Shown in pieces: positions 23,683-33,585 of a DNA stretch of 64,000 nt. Location of the stretch: contig CAMYKS010000009.1 of assembly GCA_947259115.1 (NCBI GenBank), forward strand, positions 1 to 64,000, given 5' to 3'. Within the stretch, counting starts at the first letter, position 1, and the number at the start of each line of letters is the position of its first letter. Both the position numbers and the translations under genes were made by a program. This DNA comes from an uncultured Desulfobulbaceae bacterium. GTDB taxonomy: Bacteria; Desulfobacterota; Desulfobulbia; Desulfobulbales; BM004. The notes below the pieces were generated by a model, which did not search any database, was not told where the DNA came from, and worked only from the letters and a program-made list of their open reading frames with translations.

Positions 23683-24741
23683 ATGACCACAACCCCTGCC
23701 TCTACGGATATTTCGGCTTTGGGCCAGCTTTTCATGGCCGGGCTTCCCGGCTTGATACTGGATGATTCAACAAAAAACCTGATACAAAAGTATCGGATCA
23801 ATAACTTTATTTACTTCAAAAGAAATATTGAAAGCCCTGAACAGGTGAGGCAGCTGTCAAAAGACCTGCACCTCGCCTGCAGGGATAATGGTTTGTCGCC
23901 CCCACTCATTGCCATTGACCAGGAAGGCGGATCTGTTGCGCGGTTGCCACCCCCTTTCAGCCAGTTTCCCGATGCCAGAGTCCTGGCAGACGCAGCAGAG
24001 CCTGAAAAAGCACTTGTTGATTATGCCCATGCCTGCTCCTGCGATCTGCAAAGAATAGGCGTCAATTATAACCTGGCACCGGTGCTTGATGTCTGTGCGG
24101 CAGGGAAAGATTATTTTATGGAAAAACGTTCTCTGGGCGGGAACGCAGAAAATGTGGGCAGGCTGGGCAGCCTAATAATCAAGGAAATGCAGGAAAACGG
24201 TATTGCCGCCTGCGCCAAGCACTTCCCAGGTCTCGGTGCAGCAGTCGTTGATCCACACTTCCAGCTTCCTTTTGTGAAAAAAACGGAGCCGGATATACGC
24301 CTGCACGATATCCCTCCATTCAGGCAGGCCATAGATGTCGGCGTAGCATCCATAATGACATCCCATACAATCTACCACCACCTGGACCCTGAAAAGCCGG
24401 CCACCCTGTCTAAAAAAATCCTGACCGGGCTGTTGCGTAATGAACTGGGATACGATGGGGTTATAATAACCGATGATCTGGAAATGGGAGCAATTGAAAG
24501 GGAGGGGGATCTGAGCCAGGCTGCTGTGGAGTCTTTTGCGGCAGGTGCTGATATGCTCCTCATTTGCCAAAGCCATGAAAAAGTAATTGCGGCACTGCAT
24601 GAAATAACTGCGGCAATTATCCGGAACCCTGAATTGGCAACAAGAATGCAGGAGAGCGTACAGCGAGTCAGTGCAATGCGGCAGAAGTTTGCCCGTTTAG
24701 TTGTCGCGAAACCCACCACTTCTAGCGGTGGACCCGGATAG
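23683..24741 (+). CDS. nagZ: GH3 beta-N-acetylhexosaminidase (NagZ type)
   Basis: 352 residues. Family 3 glycoside hydrolase motifs: IDQEGGSVARL, KHFPGLG followed by DPHF (the His of the catalytic Asp-His dyad), and ITDDLEMGAI with the nucleophile Asp. Cytoplasmic NagZ removes GlcNAc from anhydromuropeptides in peptidoglycan recycling; no signal peptide is seen here, which agrees. The KHFPGHG motif of typical members reads KHFPGLG. The ATG follows the queC stop by 2 bp, so translation is probably coupled. Confidence 0.9.
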   Translation: MTTTPASTDISALGQLFMAGLPGLILDDSTKNLIQKYRINNFIYFKRNIESPEQVRQLSKDLHLACRDNGLSPPLIAIDQEGGSVARLPPPFSQFPDARVLADAAEPEKALVDYAHACSCDLQRIGVNYNLAPVLDVCAAGKDYFMEKRSLGGNAENVGRLGSLIIKEMQENGIAACAKHFPGLGAAVVDPHFQLPFVKKTEPDIRLHDIPPFRQAIDVGVASIMTSHTIYHHLDPEKPATLSKKILTGLLRNELGYDGVIITDDLEMGAIEREGDLSQAAVESFAAGADMLLICQSHEKVIAALHEITAAIIRNPELATRMQESVQRVSAMRQKFARLVVAKPTTSSGGPG

Positions 24742-25107
24742 GTTCAACGGATCCGGCGAGAAATTGAATGGGATAATTAAAAAAACGAACCGCAGAATAT
24801 CGAACAAGGAACCGCAGAATGTCGAAGGAGCTAAAAAAGTTCAGCAACTGCATTTGCTTCTTTTCTCCAAAAGTTACTTGAACCTTAGAGAAGATAACTC
24901 ATGAAGTTATATAGTCTTTCCAGTTGTGTAATTTCATCTTTCAAAATTTCTCGGAGTCTCACACGTTCACTTACCTGTTCGATATTGTCCTCTAACGAAA
25001 CACCGGACGATTGACACGGTATTCAAACCAGGAAGTAGTTCGCCCTCTTTTAGGGGGCTCGAAGTCTTCGCTTATCTCCTGAGGCCTCCAGCTATGCTGG
25101 AGGAGAT
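24742..25107. other. Intergenic region between convergent nagZ and pyrC
   Basis: About 365 bp without a convincing gene. CCGGAT/ATCCGG arms (24734-24756) overlap the nagZ end, and CCTCCAGC-TAT-GCTGGAGG (25085-25103) forms a hairpin just beyond the pyrC stop. Neither has a clear T tract, so termination is likely but not certain. Confidence 0.4.
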
Positions 25108-26412
25108 TCACTCCAATAAAAGGTTGTGGGTTATTCTGCCGCCGCAAAGAGTAAGCACCGCCTTGCCCTGCAGTGCGGAACCTATAAATGGAGAGTTCTT
25201 GCTTTTGGAGAGGATGTCCTGCTCTTGAAAGACAAAGCGTTGTTCAGGGTCAATAACAGTGATATCGGCTGCCTCACCAATTCCCAGTGAACCTCCCTTG
25301 ACCCCGAGAATTCTGGCCGGGTTGCTTGACAGCAGCTCGACAAGTCTGTTTGCATCAATATGGCCTTTTCTGTGGAGCTCTAAGGCAAGAGGTAGGGCAG
25401 TTTCCAGGCCAATAATGCCGTTGGCCGCCCTGTCAAATTCAATATCTTTTTCCAGTATTGAATGGGGCGCATGATCTGTGGCAACAGCGTCGATGGTGCC
25501 GTCCTGCAAGCCCTCGATGATAGCGGCCCGGTCTTCCGGCGTGCGCAGTGGCGGGTTCATTTTGGCATTGGTGTTGTAATCTTTGACCGCCTCTTCAGTC
25601 AACATGAAATAATGGGGCGCAGTTTCGGCGCTAACCGGGCAGCCTCTTTTTTTTGCCTGCCGTATAAGATTAACCGACTCCCTGGTACTGATATGGGCAA
25701 GGTGCAGGTTGCAGCCGGTATAGCCTGCCACGGCAATGTCACGATAGACCATGATTTCTTCGGCAATATGAGGAATGCCTTTCAGTCCCATGCTGGTGGA
25801 GAGAAATCCTTCATTCATGGCGCCGTTGCGGCTGAGGCCTGCATCCTCAGAGTGCGAGATAACCAGCATCTTGTGATTGGAAGCATACTCTAAAGCCCTG
25901 CGCAGCAACTGGCTGTCCAGTACCGGCTTGCCGTCATCGGTAACAGCCACAGCGCCGGCCTTTTTCATCTCTCCAAATTCGGCAAGTGTTTCCCCCATGG
26001 ACCCTTTGCTGATAGCCCCCACAGGATAAACCCTGGCATAGGCAGTCTCCGCCTTTTCTAAAATGAGCCTTGTGACGGACTGGCAGTCGTTGACCGGGAG
26101 GGTATTCGGCATGCAGGCAACTGCGGTAAAGCCTCCTGCAGCTGCAGCCCTGGATCCTGTTTCTATGGTTTCCTTATGTTCTTCGCCCGGTTCGCGCAGG
26201 TGCACATGCATGTCAATGAGACCGGGAACAACCCATTTTCCATTCAGGTCAAAAGACAAAAGTTTTTTGGGCAGAACTGGCGCTTTCTGCCTTGATGTGA
26301 ATATCGCTTTGATCTTGCCTTTTTCAACCAGGAGGCTGGCCTTTTTATCAAGCTTGTTTGCAGGGTCAAGGATTCTGCAGTTTTTCAGTAGTATGGCTTG
26401 TGGCTGCACCAT
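25108..26412 (-). CDS. pyrC: Dihydroorotase
   Basis: 434 residues, the class I (long) type. The metal-binding motif DMHVHLREPG, then GGFTAVACMPNT, AHISTRESVNLI, NPPLRTPEDR and ATDHAPH are all present. It closes carbamoyl aspartate to dihydroorotate in pyrimidine synthesis. Its start is 2 bp after the pyrB stop, so the two form an operon. In many bacteria this long type pairs physically with aspartate transcarbamoylase, which fits the order. Confidence 0.95.
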   Translation of the reverse strand: MVQPQAILLKNCRILDPANKLDKKASLLVEKGKIKAIFTSRQKAPVLPKKLLSFDLNGKWVVPGLIDMHVHLREPGEEHKETIETGSRAAAAGGFTAVACMPNTLPVNDCQSVTRLILEKAETAYARVYPVGAISKGSMGETLAEFGEMKKAGAVAVTDDGKPVLDSQLLRRALEYASNHKMLVISHSEDAGLSRNGAMNEGFLSTSMGLKGIPHIAEEIMVYRDIAVAGYTGCNLHLAHISTRESVNLIRQAKKRGCPVSAETAPHYFMLTEEAVKDYNTNAKMNPPLRTPEDRAAIIEGLQDGTIDAVATDHAPHSILEKDIEFDRAANGIIGLETALPLALELHRKGHIDANRLVELLSSNPARILGVKGGSLGIGEAADITVIDPEQRFVFQEQDILSKSKNSPFIGSALQGKAVLTLCGGRITHNLLLE

Positions 26413-26414
26413 TT

Positions 26415-27347
26415 CTATTTGCCTCCTAAAACGAGATAGATCAGGGCCATGCGGATGGCTACCCCGTTGGTGACCTGGTCAAGAATGACGGATTGAGGGC
26501 TGTCCGCCACATCTGGTGCCAGCTCCACCCCTCTGTTTATGGGACCCGGGTGCATGAGGAGCGCATCTGCTTTGGCAGCCTGTAATACCTGTCGGTTTAT
26601 GCCGAAAAACGTGGCATATTCCCGAAATGAGGGGATCAAGGGGTCATTCTGCCGCTCTTTCTGAATACGCAGGGGCATGACGACATCGGCATTTGTGACT
26701 GCCTCTTCTATGCTGCTGCATACTGTGGCCCCGAGTTTCTCTATTTTTTTGGGGATGAGTGTGGCCGGCCCGCTGACAAAGACGTGTGCCCCCATTTTGG
26801 CAAAGCCGATTATGTCTGAGTGCGCCACCCGGCTGTGGCTGATATCTCCAATAATTGCAACCTTGAGCCCGGAAATATTCCCTTTATGTTCCTTAACGGT
26901 CATAAGATCAAGCAAGCCCTGACTTGGATGTTCATGGGTGCCGTCACCGGCATTTATCACCGAAGTCTTTATATGCCTGGCCAGGTAATGGGGGGCGCCG
27001 GAGCTTGGGTGCCGCATGATGATGACGTCAGGCATCATGGCCTCAATGTTCCTGGCAGTGTCAGCCAGAGTTTCACCCTTGGTCGTGCTGCTTGTTGAGG
27101 CAGATATACTGAACGTGTCAGCACTCATTCTTTTTGCCGCTATATCAAAAGAAAGGCGTGTGCGTGTGCTTGGTTCAAAAAAGAGGGTTACGACAGTCTT
27201 GCCGCGCAGGACTGGAACTTTTTTAATGGTTCTGGCTGAAATTTCTTTGAAGGATTCTGCAGTAGTAAGGATGTGCTCGATGTCCGGAACAGAAAGGTGA
27301 TCGAGGCCGAGAATGTGTTTATGGGCGAAAAGGTACTCGCTGTTCAT
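26415..27347 (-). CDS. pyrB: Aspartate carbamoyltransferase catalytic subunit
   Basis: 310 residues. The carbamoyl-phosphate loop [12 protein letters not shown], the [15 protein letters not shown] segment and [11 protein letters not shown] are present. It condenses carbamoyl phosphate with aspartate, the first committed step of pyrimidine synthesis. No pyrI regulatory gene is seen; pyrC follows directly. GGACC lies just before the ATG. No attenuator or PyrR-type leader was recognised upstream. Confidence 0.96.
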   Translation of the reverse strand: MNSEYLFAHKHILGLDHLSVPDIEHILTTAESFKEISARTIKKVPVLRGKTVVTLFFEPSTRTRLSFDIAAKRMSADTFSISASTSSTTKGETLADTARNIEAMMPDVIIMRHPSSGAPHYLARHIKTSVINAGDGTHEHPSQGLLDLMTVKEHKGNISGLKVAIIGDISHSRVAHSDIIGFAKMGAHVFVSGPATLIPKKIEKLGATVCSSIEEAVTNADVVMPLRIQKERQNDPLIPSFREYATFFGINRQVLQAAKADALLMHPGPINRGVELAPDVADSPQSVILDQVTNGVAIRMALIYLVLGGK

Positions 27348-27494
27348 GCTGGTCCTGTAATCATGCCGTAGCCATATATTGTACTTTAACCCTAAAGTTT
27401 GTAATTGGATAACAAGAAAGGAAAAAAGTCAAGCAAATGCAATATAAAATATCTATTAACTGGTGTGCTGCAATGTCTTTCTTGTAAATGCTGT

Positions 27495-28124
27495 TTAACG
27501 GACAAGGTCGGCGATTCTGTCCCACCGGACCGAAAAATTTTCCTTGTCCCAGGACCAGTAAAGAATGAAGGCCTTTCCTTTGACAGCTTTTAAATTGACA
27601 AATTTCCAGAATCTGCTGTCATAACTGTTGTCACGGTTGTCTCCCATGACGAATAGAGAGTTTTCAGGGACTGTTATCGGACCCATATTGTCTCTGCCCT
27701 GGACACTTGCCGGGAGGGTTTTGTTGTCAAGATAAATGGCGTAATTTTCAACCTGGAGTTCGCCGTTCACATATAGTTTTTTATCTTTGATTTCAATCGT
27801 ATCGCCTTCCACGCCTATGACCCTTTTAATATAGTCCTGGGCTGGATTTACAGGATACCTGAACACAACAATATCTCTTTTTTCCGGTTTACTTATAGAG
27901 ATCCAGGTGTTGCCGTTTAACGGGTTTTTTATACCGTATATAAATTTATTTACAAGAATGTGGTCGCCGATCTGCAGAGTGTCGAGCATGGAACCGGATG
28001 GAATTTTGAATGCCTGGACAACAAAGGTCCTGATAAAAAGAGCAAGCAGCAGCGCAATGAGAATCGCTTCGGCATACTCACGGATGGTGGACTTGCGTTT
28101 TGTGTTTAAGTTTTCCTCAGTCAA
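27495..28124 (-). CDS. lepB: Signal peptidase I
   Basis: 209 residues. One N-terminal membrane helix (AILIALLLALFIRTFVV) is followed by the catalytic Ser45 in IPSGSM and the general base Lys100 in DYIKRVIG. The later boxes VMGDNRDNSYDSR and GKAFILYWSWD complete the family pattern. It cleaves signal peptides of exported preproteins on the outer face of the inner membrane. It is transcribed alone, away from the pilus operon. Confidence 0.96.
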   Translation of the reverse strand: MTEENLNTKRKSTIREYAEAILIALLLALFIRTFVVQAFKIPSGSMLDTLQIGDHILVNKFIYGIKNPLNGNTWISISKPEKRDIVVFRYPVNPAQDYIKRVIGVEGDTIEIKDKKLYVNGELQVENYAIYLDNKTLPASVQGRDNMGPITVPENSLFVMGDNRDNSYDSRFWKFVNLKAVKGKAFILYWSWDKENFSVRWDRIADLVR

Positions 28125-28976
28125 CGAATGAACTCCTTTGCAGCATAAGTATCTTTAAAATCGGCAAAGTTTTAAACCATAACCGGTTAAAAAACAAGAA
28201 GGATTAAAGGTGTACAGCATTTAATTGGCTGGGCAGAATCTATTTAACAATAATAGTCCCCAAATAGTCCCCAATAGTCCTCTGCAATATGAATTTTAGC
28301 TCAGGTTAAAAAATTACAGGTTCCGAAGAGATGGATCGCTTGGGTAATGTGTAAACTTAATTTGCAGTAATGTCAGGCTTTTGTGGAAGCCCGGTAAAAA
28401 AAGTTTACCTTGAAATGGGAGAATAACGCACCAAGGTTGATATGCAATGCAGCATTATTGTAATTGAAAGATAAAAGGAGTAGAGAAAATACTAAAAAGT
28501 ATGGAGGCTGAATAAATTTTAACAATAATAAAAGGTTAGAATGTTAATTCGTTTTGCGGCAAGATCCTTAATGCCCTGATATCCGGAATTTTCTTGGACA
28601 CAATTGAAAGAAATGAGACTAATTAAATTAAATGGCGCAGTTCTTGCTTAAGAATAATGCGTTTATGATTTTTTGTACAGATTACTCTGAAGAGGAAATT
28701 TCACACCAAAGGGAGAAAAAAATTCGAAAAATTTTGCAGTCTGAAATTGATATAAATGAATTTTTATCCTGAAAACTAAAATTTTATATATAAAACGGCC
28801 TGTTGTAGAGATTTAGCTTGACATTGAAAATAAAATTATGTCCTCTAATGGTGAAAATATTGCGGGCTGAGTATTACAGCAAACAAAATATAACTCGCAG
28901 GCTGGTATCGGTTTTATATGCATTTGATACAGAAAGTTTACGTACCGCGATATTAACTATCCTTAAATGGTGAACA
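28125..28976. other. Long AT-rich intergenic region before the pilus operon
   Basis: About 850 bp between divergent lepB and pilM. No coding sequence is supported. AATAGTCCCC occurs twice with a partial third copy at 28252-28280. TTGACA at 28818-28823 has no good -10 partner at standard spacing. A long leader or unrecognised RNA for the pil operon is possible but not shown. Confidence 0.4.
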
Positions 28977-30074
28977 ATGAGCAGTTTGCCTCTTTCCAAA
29001 ATTAAGCTTCCCCAAATTAAACTACTATCTGCCAAGAAAGAGCAGTTTCCCCTTGGTATAGATATTGGGTCTCATGCTATTAAGATTTGCCAGGTTACGA
29101 AATCCGGCGAGAATTTTAAGCTGTTAAGTCTCGGCAGTGTAAAGCTCCCTGAAGGTGCGGTCGAAGACGGTATCCTGCAGGAGCCTGAAGAAGTAGCAAA
29201 GGTAATTACGACCCTGATTAAAAATTTAAAAATAAAAGAAAAAAAGGTAGCAATATCAATTTCTGGTTATTCGGTCATAGTAAAAAAGATCAATCTCTCA
29301 GTGATGGAAGAAAAGGATCTTGATGAATATATCCAGACTGAAGTCGGCCAATATATACCTTTTGATATCGAGGATGTATACCTCGACTACCAGGACCTGC
29401 ACACGAATACGGCAGAGTATGACCGAACAGATGTCATGCTGGTAGCTGCCAAAAAGGAAGTTGTTGATGGCTATCTATCCATGCTGCAGTCGGCAGGTTT
29501 AAAGGTGGTCATTGTTGATATTGGCGGTTTTGCTCTGGAAAATATCTATGACGCTAATTACAGCCTGGAGGAAAATGTGGCCCTGGTTGATATCGGTGCC
29601 ACCAAAATGAGTATTAATATCGTTTCCCAGGGCATATCTGTACTGGCCCGAGATGTTGTTGTGGGCAGCCGACAGTTGACCGATCAGATCCAGAACAGGT
29701 TTGGCATTACCCCAGAGGAGGCTGAAGGGCTAAAAATGGGCTATGAGCCCGTTGAAGAAAAGCAGAAGGACCTGGATGAGATATTTGGCAACACCTGTAT
29801 TCAATGGGCCCTTGAATTGAAAAAGGCCATCGACCTTTACTATACCAATAATCCGGATATGGCTTTGAATAAGGTTATTTTAAGCGGCGGCGGTTCCAGG
29901 GTTCAAGGCTTAGGCCAGTTTTTTGCTGAGGAGATAGGGCTGGAAGTTGAAATGTTGGATCCATTGAATAAAATACAGGCAGACAGCAAAAATATTGACC
30001 AGGAATATTTGAAATATATCAGCCCGGAAATGGCAATTGCCCTGGGGTTGGCTATCAGACCATCAGAATTGTGA
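28977..30074 (+). CDS. pilM: Type IV pilus assembly ATPase-like protein PilM
   Basis: 365 residues with the actin/FtsA-like fold: LGIDIGSHAIKICQV near the N-terminus, VALVDIGATKMSINIV in the middle and KVILSGGGSRVQGL near the end. PilM is cytoplasmic and binds the N-terminal tail of PilN, linking the inner-membrane PilNO platform to the motors. It is the first gene of pilM-N-O-P, with pilN starting 7 bp after it. The ATG has only a weak GGTG site upstream. Confidence 0.96.
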   Translation: MSSLPLSKIKLPQIKLLSAKKEQFPLGIDIGSHAIKICQVTKSGENFKLLSLGSVKLPEGAVEDGILQEPEEVAKVITTLIKNLKIKEKKVAISISGYSVIVKKINLSVMEEKDLDEYIQTEVGQYIPFDIEDVYLDYQDLHTNTAEYDRTDVMLVAAKKEVVDGYLSMLQSAGLKVVIVDIGGFALENIYDANYSLEENVALVDIGATKMSINIVSQGISVLARDVVVGSRQLTDQIQNRFGITPEEAEGLKMGYEPVEEKQKDLDEIFGNTCIQWALELKKAIDLYYTNNPDMALNKVILSGGGSRVQGLGQFFAEEIGLEVEMLDPLNKIQADSKNIDQEYLKYISPEMAIALGLAIRPSEL

Positions 30075-30081
30075 GAGTGGC

Positions 30082-30651
30082 ATGATTCATATTAACCTGC
30101 TTCCAGTAAGACAGATCAAGAAAAAGATCCAGGCCCGCAAGCGAGTTTTCGGACTTGGTATGACTTTTCTTGCTGTATTGGCGCTTTTGGGAGTAGTCGC
30201 CCTGGTTCTTGGTTTTAAGGTTGGCGAATTGCAGGCCTCGATAGCAGCACTGAAAAAGGAAAAGGCAAAATACCAGACAACTATCAATCAGATTGAACAA
30301 CTTAAAAAAGATCAGGCCCTCCTTGAAACTAAGCTCAACACCATAAGTCAATTGAAAAAAGGTTCACAGCTTGCAGTAAGGGTTATGGACGAATTTGCCT
30401 CTCTTACCCCCTCAAGCCGCCTTTGGATAAACTCCATGAGTTTTAGTGGAGCCATATTGCGGATATCAGGAATAGCTCTCGATAATGCTACAATAGCAGA
30501 TTTCATGGAAACAATTGTCACCTCTCCATATTTTGCATCTGCGGAGCTCTCAGGAACATCCACAACCGGGGTCCAGGGAAGGTACCTCAAATCATTCTCG
30601 CTAACCATTAGCGTGGTAAATGCAGATTATCAGCAAGAACCGGCAGAATAA
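30082..30651 (+). CDS. pilN: Type IV pilus assembly protein PilN
   Basis: 189 residues from the ATG at 30082. It begins MIHINLLPVR, the conserved tail that docks on PilM, followed by one membrane helix (MTFLAVLALLGVVALVLGFKV), a coiled coil and a small ferredoxin-like periplasmic domain (SLTPSSRLWINSMSFSGAILRISGIA). With PilO it forms the inner-membrane alignment complex. Confidence 0.95.
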   Translation: MIHINLLPVRQIKKKIQARKRVFGLGMTFLAVLALLGVVALVLGFKVGELQASIAALKKEKAKYQTTINQIEQLKKDQALLETKLNTISQLKKGSQLAVRVMDEFASLTPSSRLWINSMSFSGAILRISGIALDNATIADFMETIVTSPYFASAELSGTSTTGVQGRYLKSFSLTISVVNADYQQEPAE

Positions 30652-30761
30652 AACAAGCAAGAAAAATGGGTGCGGCAATAATCTTCAGGCGCTCAATGTA
30701 TTACATAAACAGAGAAAAATATTAACAGGTTTATTGTAAAGCTAGACGCTAAAAAAAACCG

Positions 30762-31385
30762 ATGAAAGTTAACAAGATAAAAGAAGCGTTTGACTCCTTT
30801 CTGGAGAAGAAAGTTGTCCCACTTGATAAAAAAATTATCATTGTCATATTTGTTTTGGTAATAATTTTGCCCGTAATTGCCTTTTATTTTCTGCATTATA
30901 CAAACAAGACAAAGGAAATAAAGGGTCTGGAGAGTCAGGCGGCAAATCTTCGCAAAGAGATTGCCGGAGCAAAGGCAAGAGCGGCAAAACTTGAAGAGCA
31001 CCTGGCGGAAATGGAGGAAACCAAGCGGTTGTTTGCTGAAGCATCGGTCCTTCTGCCTCAGAAAAAAGAAATCCCGTCACTTCTGACCAATATTTCCGCA
31101 CTTGGAACCAATTCAGGTCTGAATATGGTCACATTTTCACCTGGAGGCGAACGCAGGAAAGAGTTTTATGCCGAGATACCCGTTTCTATAAACGTAAACG
31201 GTCCGTACCACAACATCGGAACCTTTTTATATGAGGTCAGCAAACTCGACCGAATTGTTTCTGCAGTAAACATCAGCTTGGGCTCTCCTTCAATGCAAAG
31301 GGGAGAGATGGTCCTTGGTTCAGGCATCAGCCTCATTACTTACAGGTTCCTGGAACAAGCGGAAATAGATGCGCAAAACCCCTAA
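30762..31385 (+). CDS. pilO: Type IV pilus assembly protein PilO
   Basis: 207 residues. One N-terminal helix (IIIVIFVLVIILPVIAFYFL) is followed by a coiled coil (EIKGLESQAANLRKEIAGAKARAAKLEEHLAEME) broken here only by its linker, then the periplasmic domain (LLPQKKEIPSLLTNISALGTNSGL, IPVSINVNGPYHNIGTFLYEVSKLDRIV). It pairs with PilN and contacts PilP. The gap of 110 bp after pilN is long for this operon, but no promoter or terminator was found in it. Confidence 0.94.
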   Translation: MKVNKIKEAFDSFLEKKVVPLDKKIIIVIFVLVIILPVIAFYFLHYTNKTKEIKGLESQAANLRKEIAGAKARAAKLEEHLAEMEETKRLFAEASVLLPQKKEIPSLLTNISALGTNSGLNMVTFSPGGERRKEFYAEIPVSINVNGPYHNIGTFLYEVSKLDRIVSAVNISLGSPSMQRGEMVLGSGISLITYRFLEQAEIDAQNP

Positions 31386-31412
31386 AAGGGCAACAAGAGA
31401 TAAAGAGACACT

Positions 31413-31934
31413 GTGTATTTAAAAGCCATTAATAAGTTTGTTTTCATCATTTTTGCCGCATGCCTGTTTTTCAGCATGCAGAGTACTGTTGTATTCTCTG
31501 CCGAGGAGACGGCAGCTGAAGAACAAAAAGAGTTGAAGTTCACTGAAAAAATGGCGGCCATCCTCTTTCAGGAGGCTGCAGACGCTTTTGTTTATAAAAG
31601 AGAGGGCAGGAATGATCCTTTTATTCCTTTTGTCCAGGAAAGAGTGGTTGCAACGGTAGTACCTGTTGAAGAGTTGACGGGGATGCGAAAATATGAACCG
31701 GGGCAGCTTTCTGTAGTGGCAATTGTCTCAAGCCCGGGTGATACATTTGCAATGGTTCAGGATTCAAATAACCAGGGATATATTATTCGTGAAGGCATTT
31801 TATTGGGACGGACCGGCGTTGTTGAGGCGATTGTGCCGAACAAGGTGATTGTTAAAAACTACACCTACAACCTGGCCGGAGACAAAATATATAAAACCGT
31901 GGAAATGGTGTTGAAACAAGAGGGGGAAAAATAG
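31413..31934 (+). CDS. pilP: Type IV pilus assembly lipoprotein-like PilP
   Basis: 173 residues from a GTG at 31413. An N-terminal hydrophobic segment (FVFIIFAACLFF) with a Cys could be a lipoprotein or ordinary signal; the lipobox is poor. The body has the PilP features GRNDPFIPF, YEPGQLSVVAIV and GYIIREGILLGRTGVVEAI. PilP bridges the PilNO complex to the N0 domain of the secretin, here possibly the separate protein encoded next. Confidence 0.9.
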   Translation: MYLKAINKFVFIIFAACLFFSMQSTVVFSAEETAAEEQKELKFTEKMAAILFQEAADAFVYKREGRNDPFIPFVQERVVATVVPVEELTGMRKYEPGQLSVVAIVSSPGDTFAMVQDSNNQGYIIREGILLGRTGVVEAIVPNKVIVKNYTYNLAGDKIYKTVEMVLKQEGEK

Positions 31935-31936
31935 CA

Positions 31937-33538
31937 ATGACCCGCAGGGTATGCTTCAGAAAAACTGTGCTATGGTTAGCAGTGCTGCTTTTCACTTATT
32001 TTGTAGTAGGTAATGTGAATACCGCTATGGCGGAACAGCTTGCTTTTGCGGCCCCTGGCCCGTATCAGGTTACCGGGATTACAACGAGTAAATCTGAGGA
32101 TGGAATTATCATTCGGGTCACTGGTTCTGCTCCACCGACTTACACAATGTATGAACTGTTTGAACCCCAGAGGGTTATTCTCGACATTGCAGACGGTTCG
32201 TTCCTTGACTCCTTGAAACTCCCGATGAAACCGGGAGCAGGGCCTGTGACACAAATTAAGGGTCAGGTACTGGACGATAAAGAACCCCTCATTGTCAGGC
32301 TCGAAATGTTTACTGCAGGAGATGCCAGCTATACAGTTGAGCGGGATGTTAATGATATTTTAATTTATTTTAAGCAAACAGGAGCAAAGACAGCAGCCCA
32401 AAAGCCTCCAGTGAAAAAAATTGCTGCAGCTCCAGCAATAGTTGCTTCAGCAAAGAGATCTCCTGCAATGGAACAGCCAACTCCGGGAAAACAAAAAGTT
32501 CAGGAGGCTCCCCCTATAAAAGCTGAGCCGGTTTCCATGCCGGCCCAAGCTTCTGCCGGAGCCAGCAAAGATCTGGATGAATATACTGATGCCGGCTATG
32601 AAAAACAGCCGATAACCGTTGATTTTTACAAAATAGACCTGCACAATGTTTTTCGCCTTTTTGGGGAAATCAGCGGCATGAACATTGTTATTGCCCAAGG
32701 TGTAGGCGGCACCCTTACCCTGGCACTTGATAATGTGCCGTGGGATTTTGTTTTGGACGTCATTTTAAACCTGCAGAACCTCCAGGCCATTGAACGGTAT
32801 AATACTCTGGTCATTGCACCCCAGGGTACGGCTTTTGAATGGCCAGAACGTGAAGAAGAGAAGGTTGAAGTCAAGAAAGACCTTGCCATACTCCGGGAAG
32901 GGGAGAAGTTGCAGGTCGTGCAGAAAATGGAATTATCGCCCGAGGTTCTGGAATCCCAGAAGTTAACAAGAGAGGCGCGCGCCCTTGAAAAACAGGAAGA
33001 ATTTGAGGAGGCGCTTATATTGTATGAAAAGGCTTTTGCAGTGCGGCCGGACAATGGAAAACTTGCTGCCCGTTTGGCTTCTCTATACCTGGTCCACATG
33101 GGAATGAATGCCAAGGCCGTCTATTATGGCAAAGAAGCATTGAAGATTGACGAGAAAGATACGGTCAGCGCGCTTTATACAGCCATCGGACTTGCCAATA
33201 TGCAAAGAACTGCAGAGGCAAAAGAGTACTTTGATATTGCTGTCAGCGGCAAAAGACCTGACAGTGAATCCTTGATCAGTTACGCAATGTTCGCCGAAGA
33301 AAATGGTAACTACCTGGATGCCCTTCTTCTTTTGGCCCGGCATGAGGACCTCTACGGAGATTCAATTGATACAATGATAGCCCGCGCCAGAATTCTCGAT
33401 AAAGAGGGCAACAGCGTCAAGGCGGCTGCGGAATACAGGGCAATATTGCTTTCAGGATACCAGCTGCCGGCGGATTTAACGCGCTACATTAAAGGTCGGC
33501 TGGCCCTTGAAGAAACGAAGTCTAAAGGGCAGATGTAA
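31937..33538 (+). CDS. AMIN / secretin-N0 (STN) / TPR protein, PilQ N-terminal half as a separate gene
   Basis: 533 residues starting 2 bp after pilP. A signal peptide is followed by an AMIN domain (residues ~40-150: YELFEPQRVILDIADGSF), a Pro/Ala-rich linker and an STN/N0 domain (~225-300: PITVDFYKIDLHNVFRLFGE, GTLTLALDNVPWDFVLDVIL). A TPR region follows (~335-530: EFEEALILYEKAFAVRPDN). There is no secretin pore domain; that is in the next gene. AMIN binds peptidoglycan and N0 is the PilP contact in known PilQ proteins, so this looks like PilQ split in two with TPRs added. Confidence 0.85.
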   Translation: MTRRVCFRKTVLWLAVLLFTYFVVGNVNTAMAEQLAFAAPGPYQVTGITTSKSEDGIIIRVTGSAPPTYTMYELFEPQRVILDIADGSFLDSLKLPMKPGAGPVTQIKGQVLDDKEPLIVRLEMFTAGDASYTVERDVNDILIYFKQTGAKTAAQKPPVKKIAAAPAIVASAKRSPAMEQPTPGKQKVQEAPPIKAEPVSMPAQASAGASKDLDEYTDAGYEKQPITVDFYKIDLHNVFRLFGEISGMNIVIAQGVGGTLTLALDNVPWDFVLDVILNLQNLQAIERYNTLVIAPQGTAFEWPEREEEKVEVKKDLAILREGEKLQVVQKMELSPEVLESQKLTREARALEKQEEFEEALILYEKAFAVRPDNGKLAARLASLYLVHMGMNAKAVYYGKEALKIDEKDTVSALYTAIGLANMQRTAEAKEYFDIAVSGKRPDSESLISYAMFAEENGNYLDALLLLARHEDLYGDSIDTMIARARILDKEGNSVKAAAEYRAILLSGYQLPADLTRYIKGRLALEETKSKGQM

Positions 33539-33585
33539 AGACACTGGTCTCATTTAATGTCAAATATATTGGTGGTACCTACTCT

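Noticed and set aside
28818-28850. Sigma70 promoter with TTGACA before pilM
   Set aside because: No acceptable -10 hexamer lies 16-18 bp downstream, so it was not listed as a promoter.
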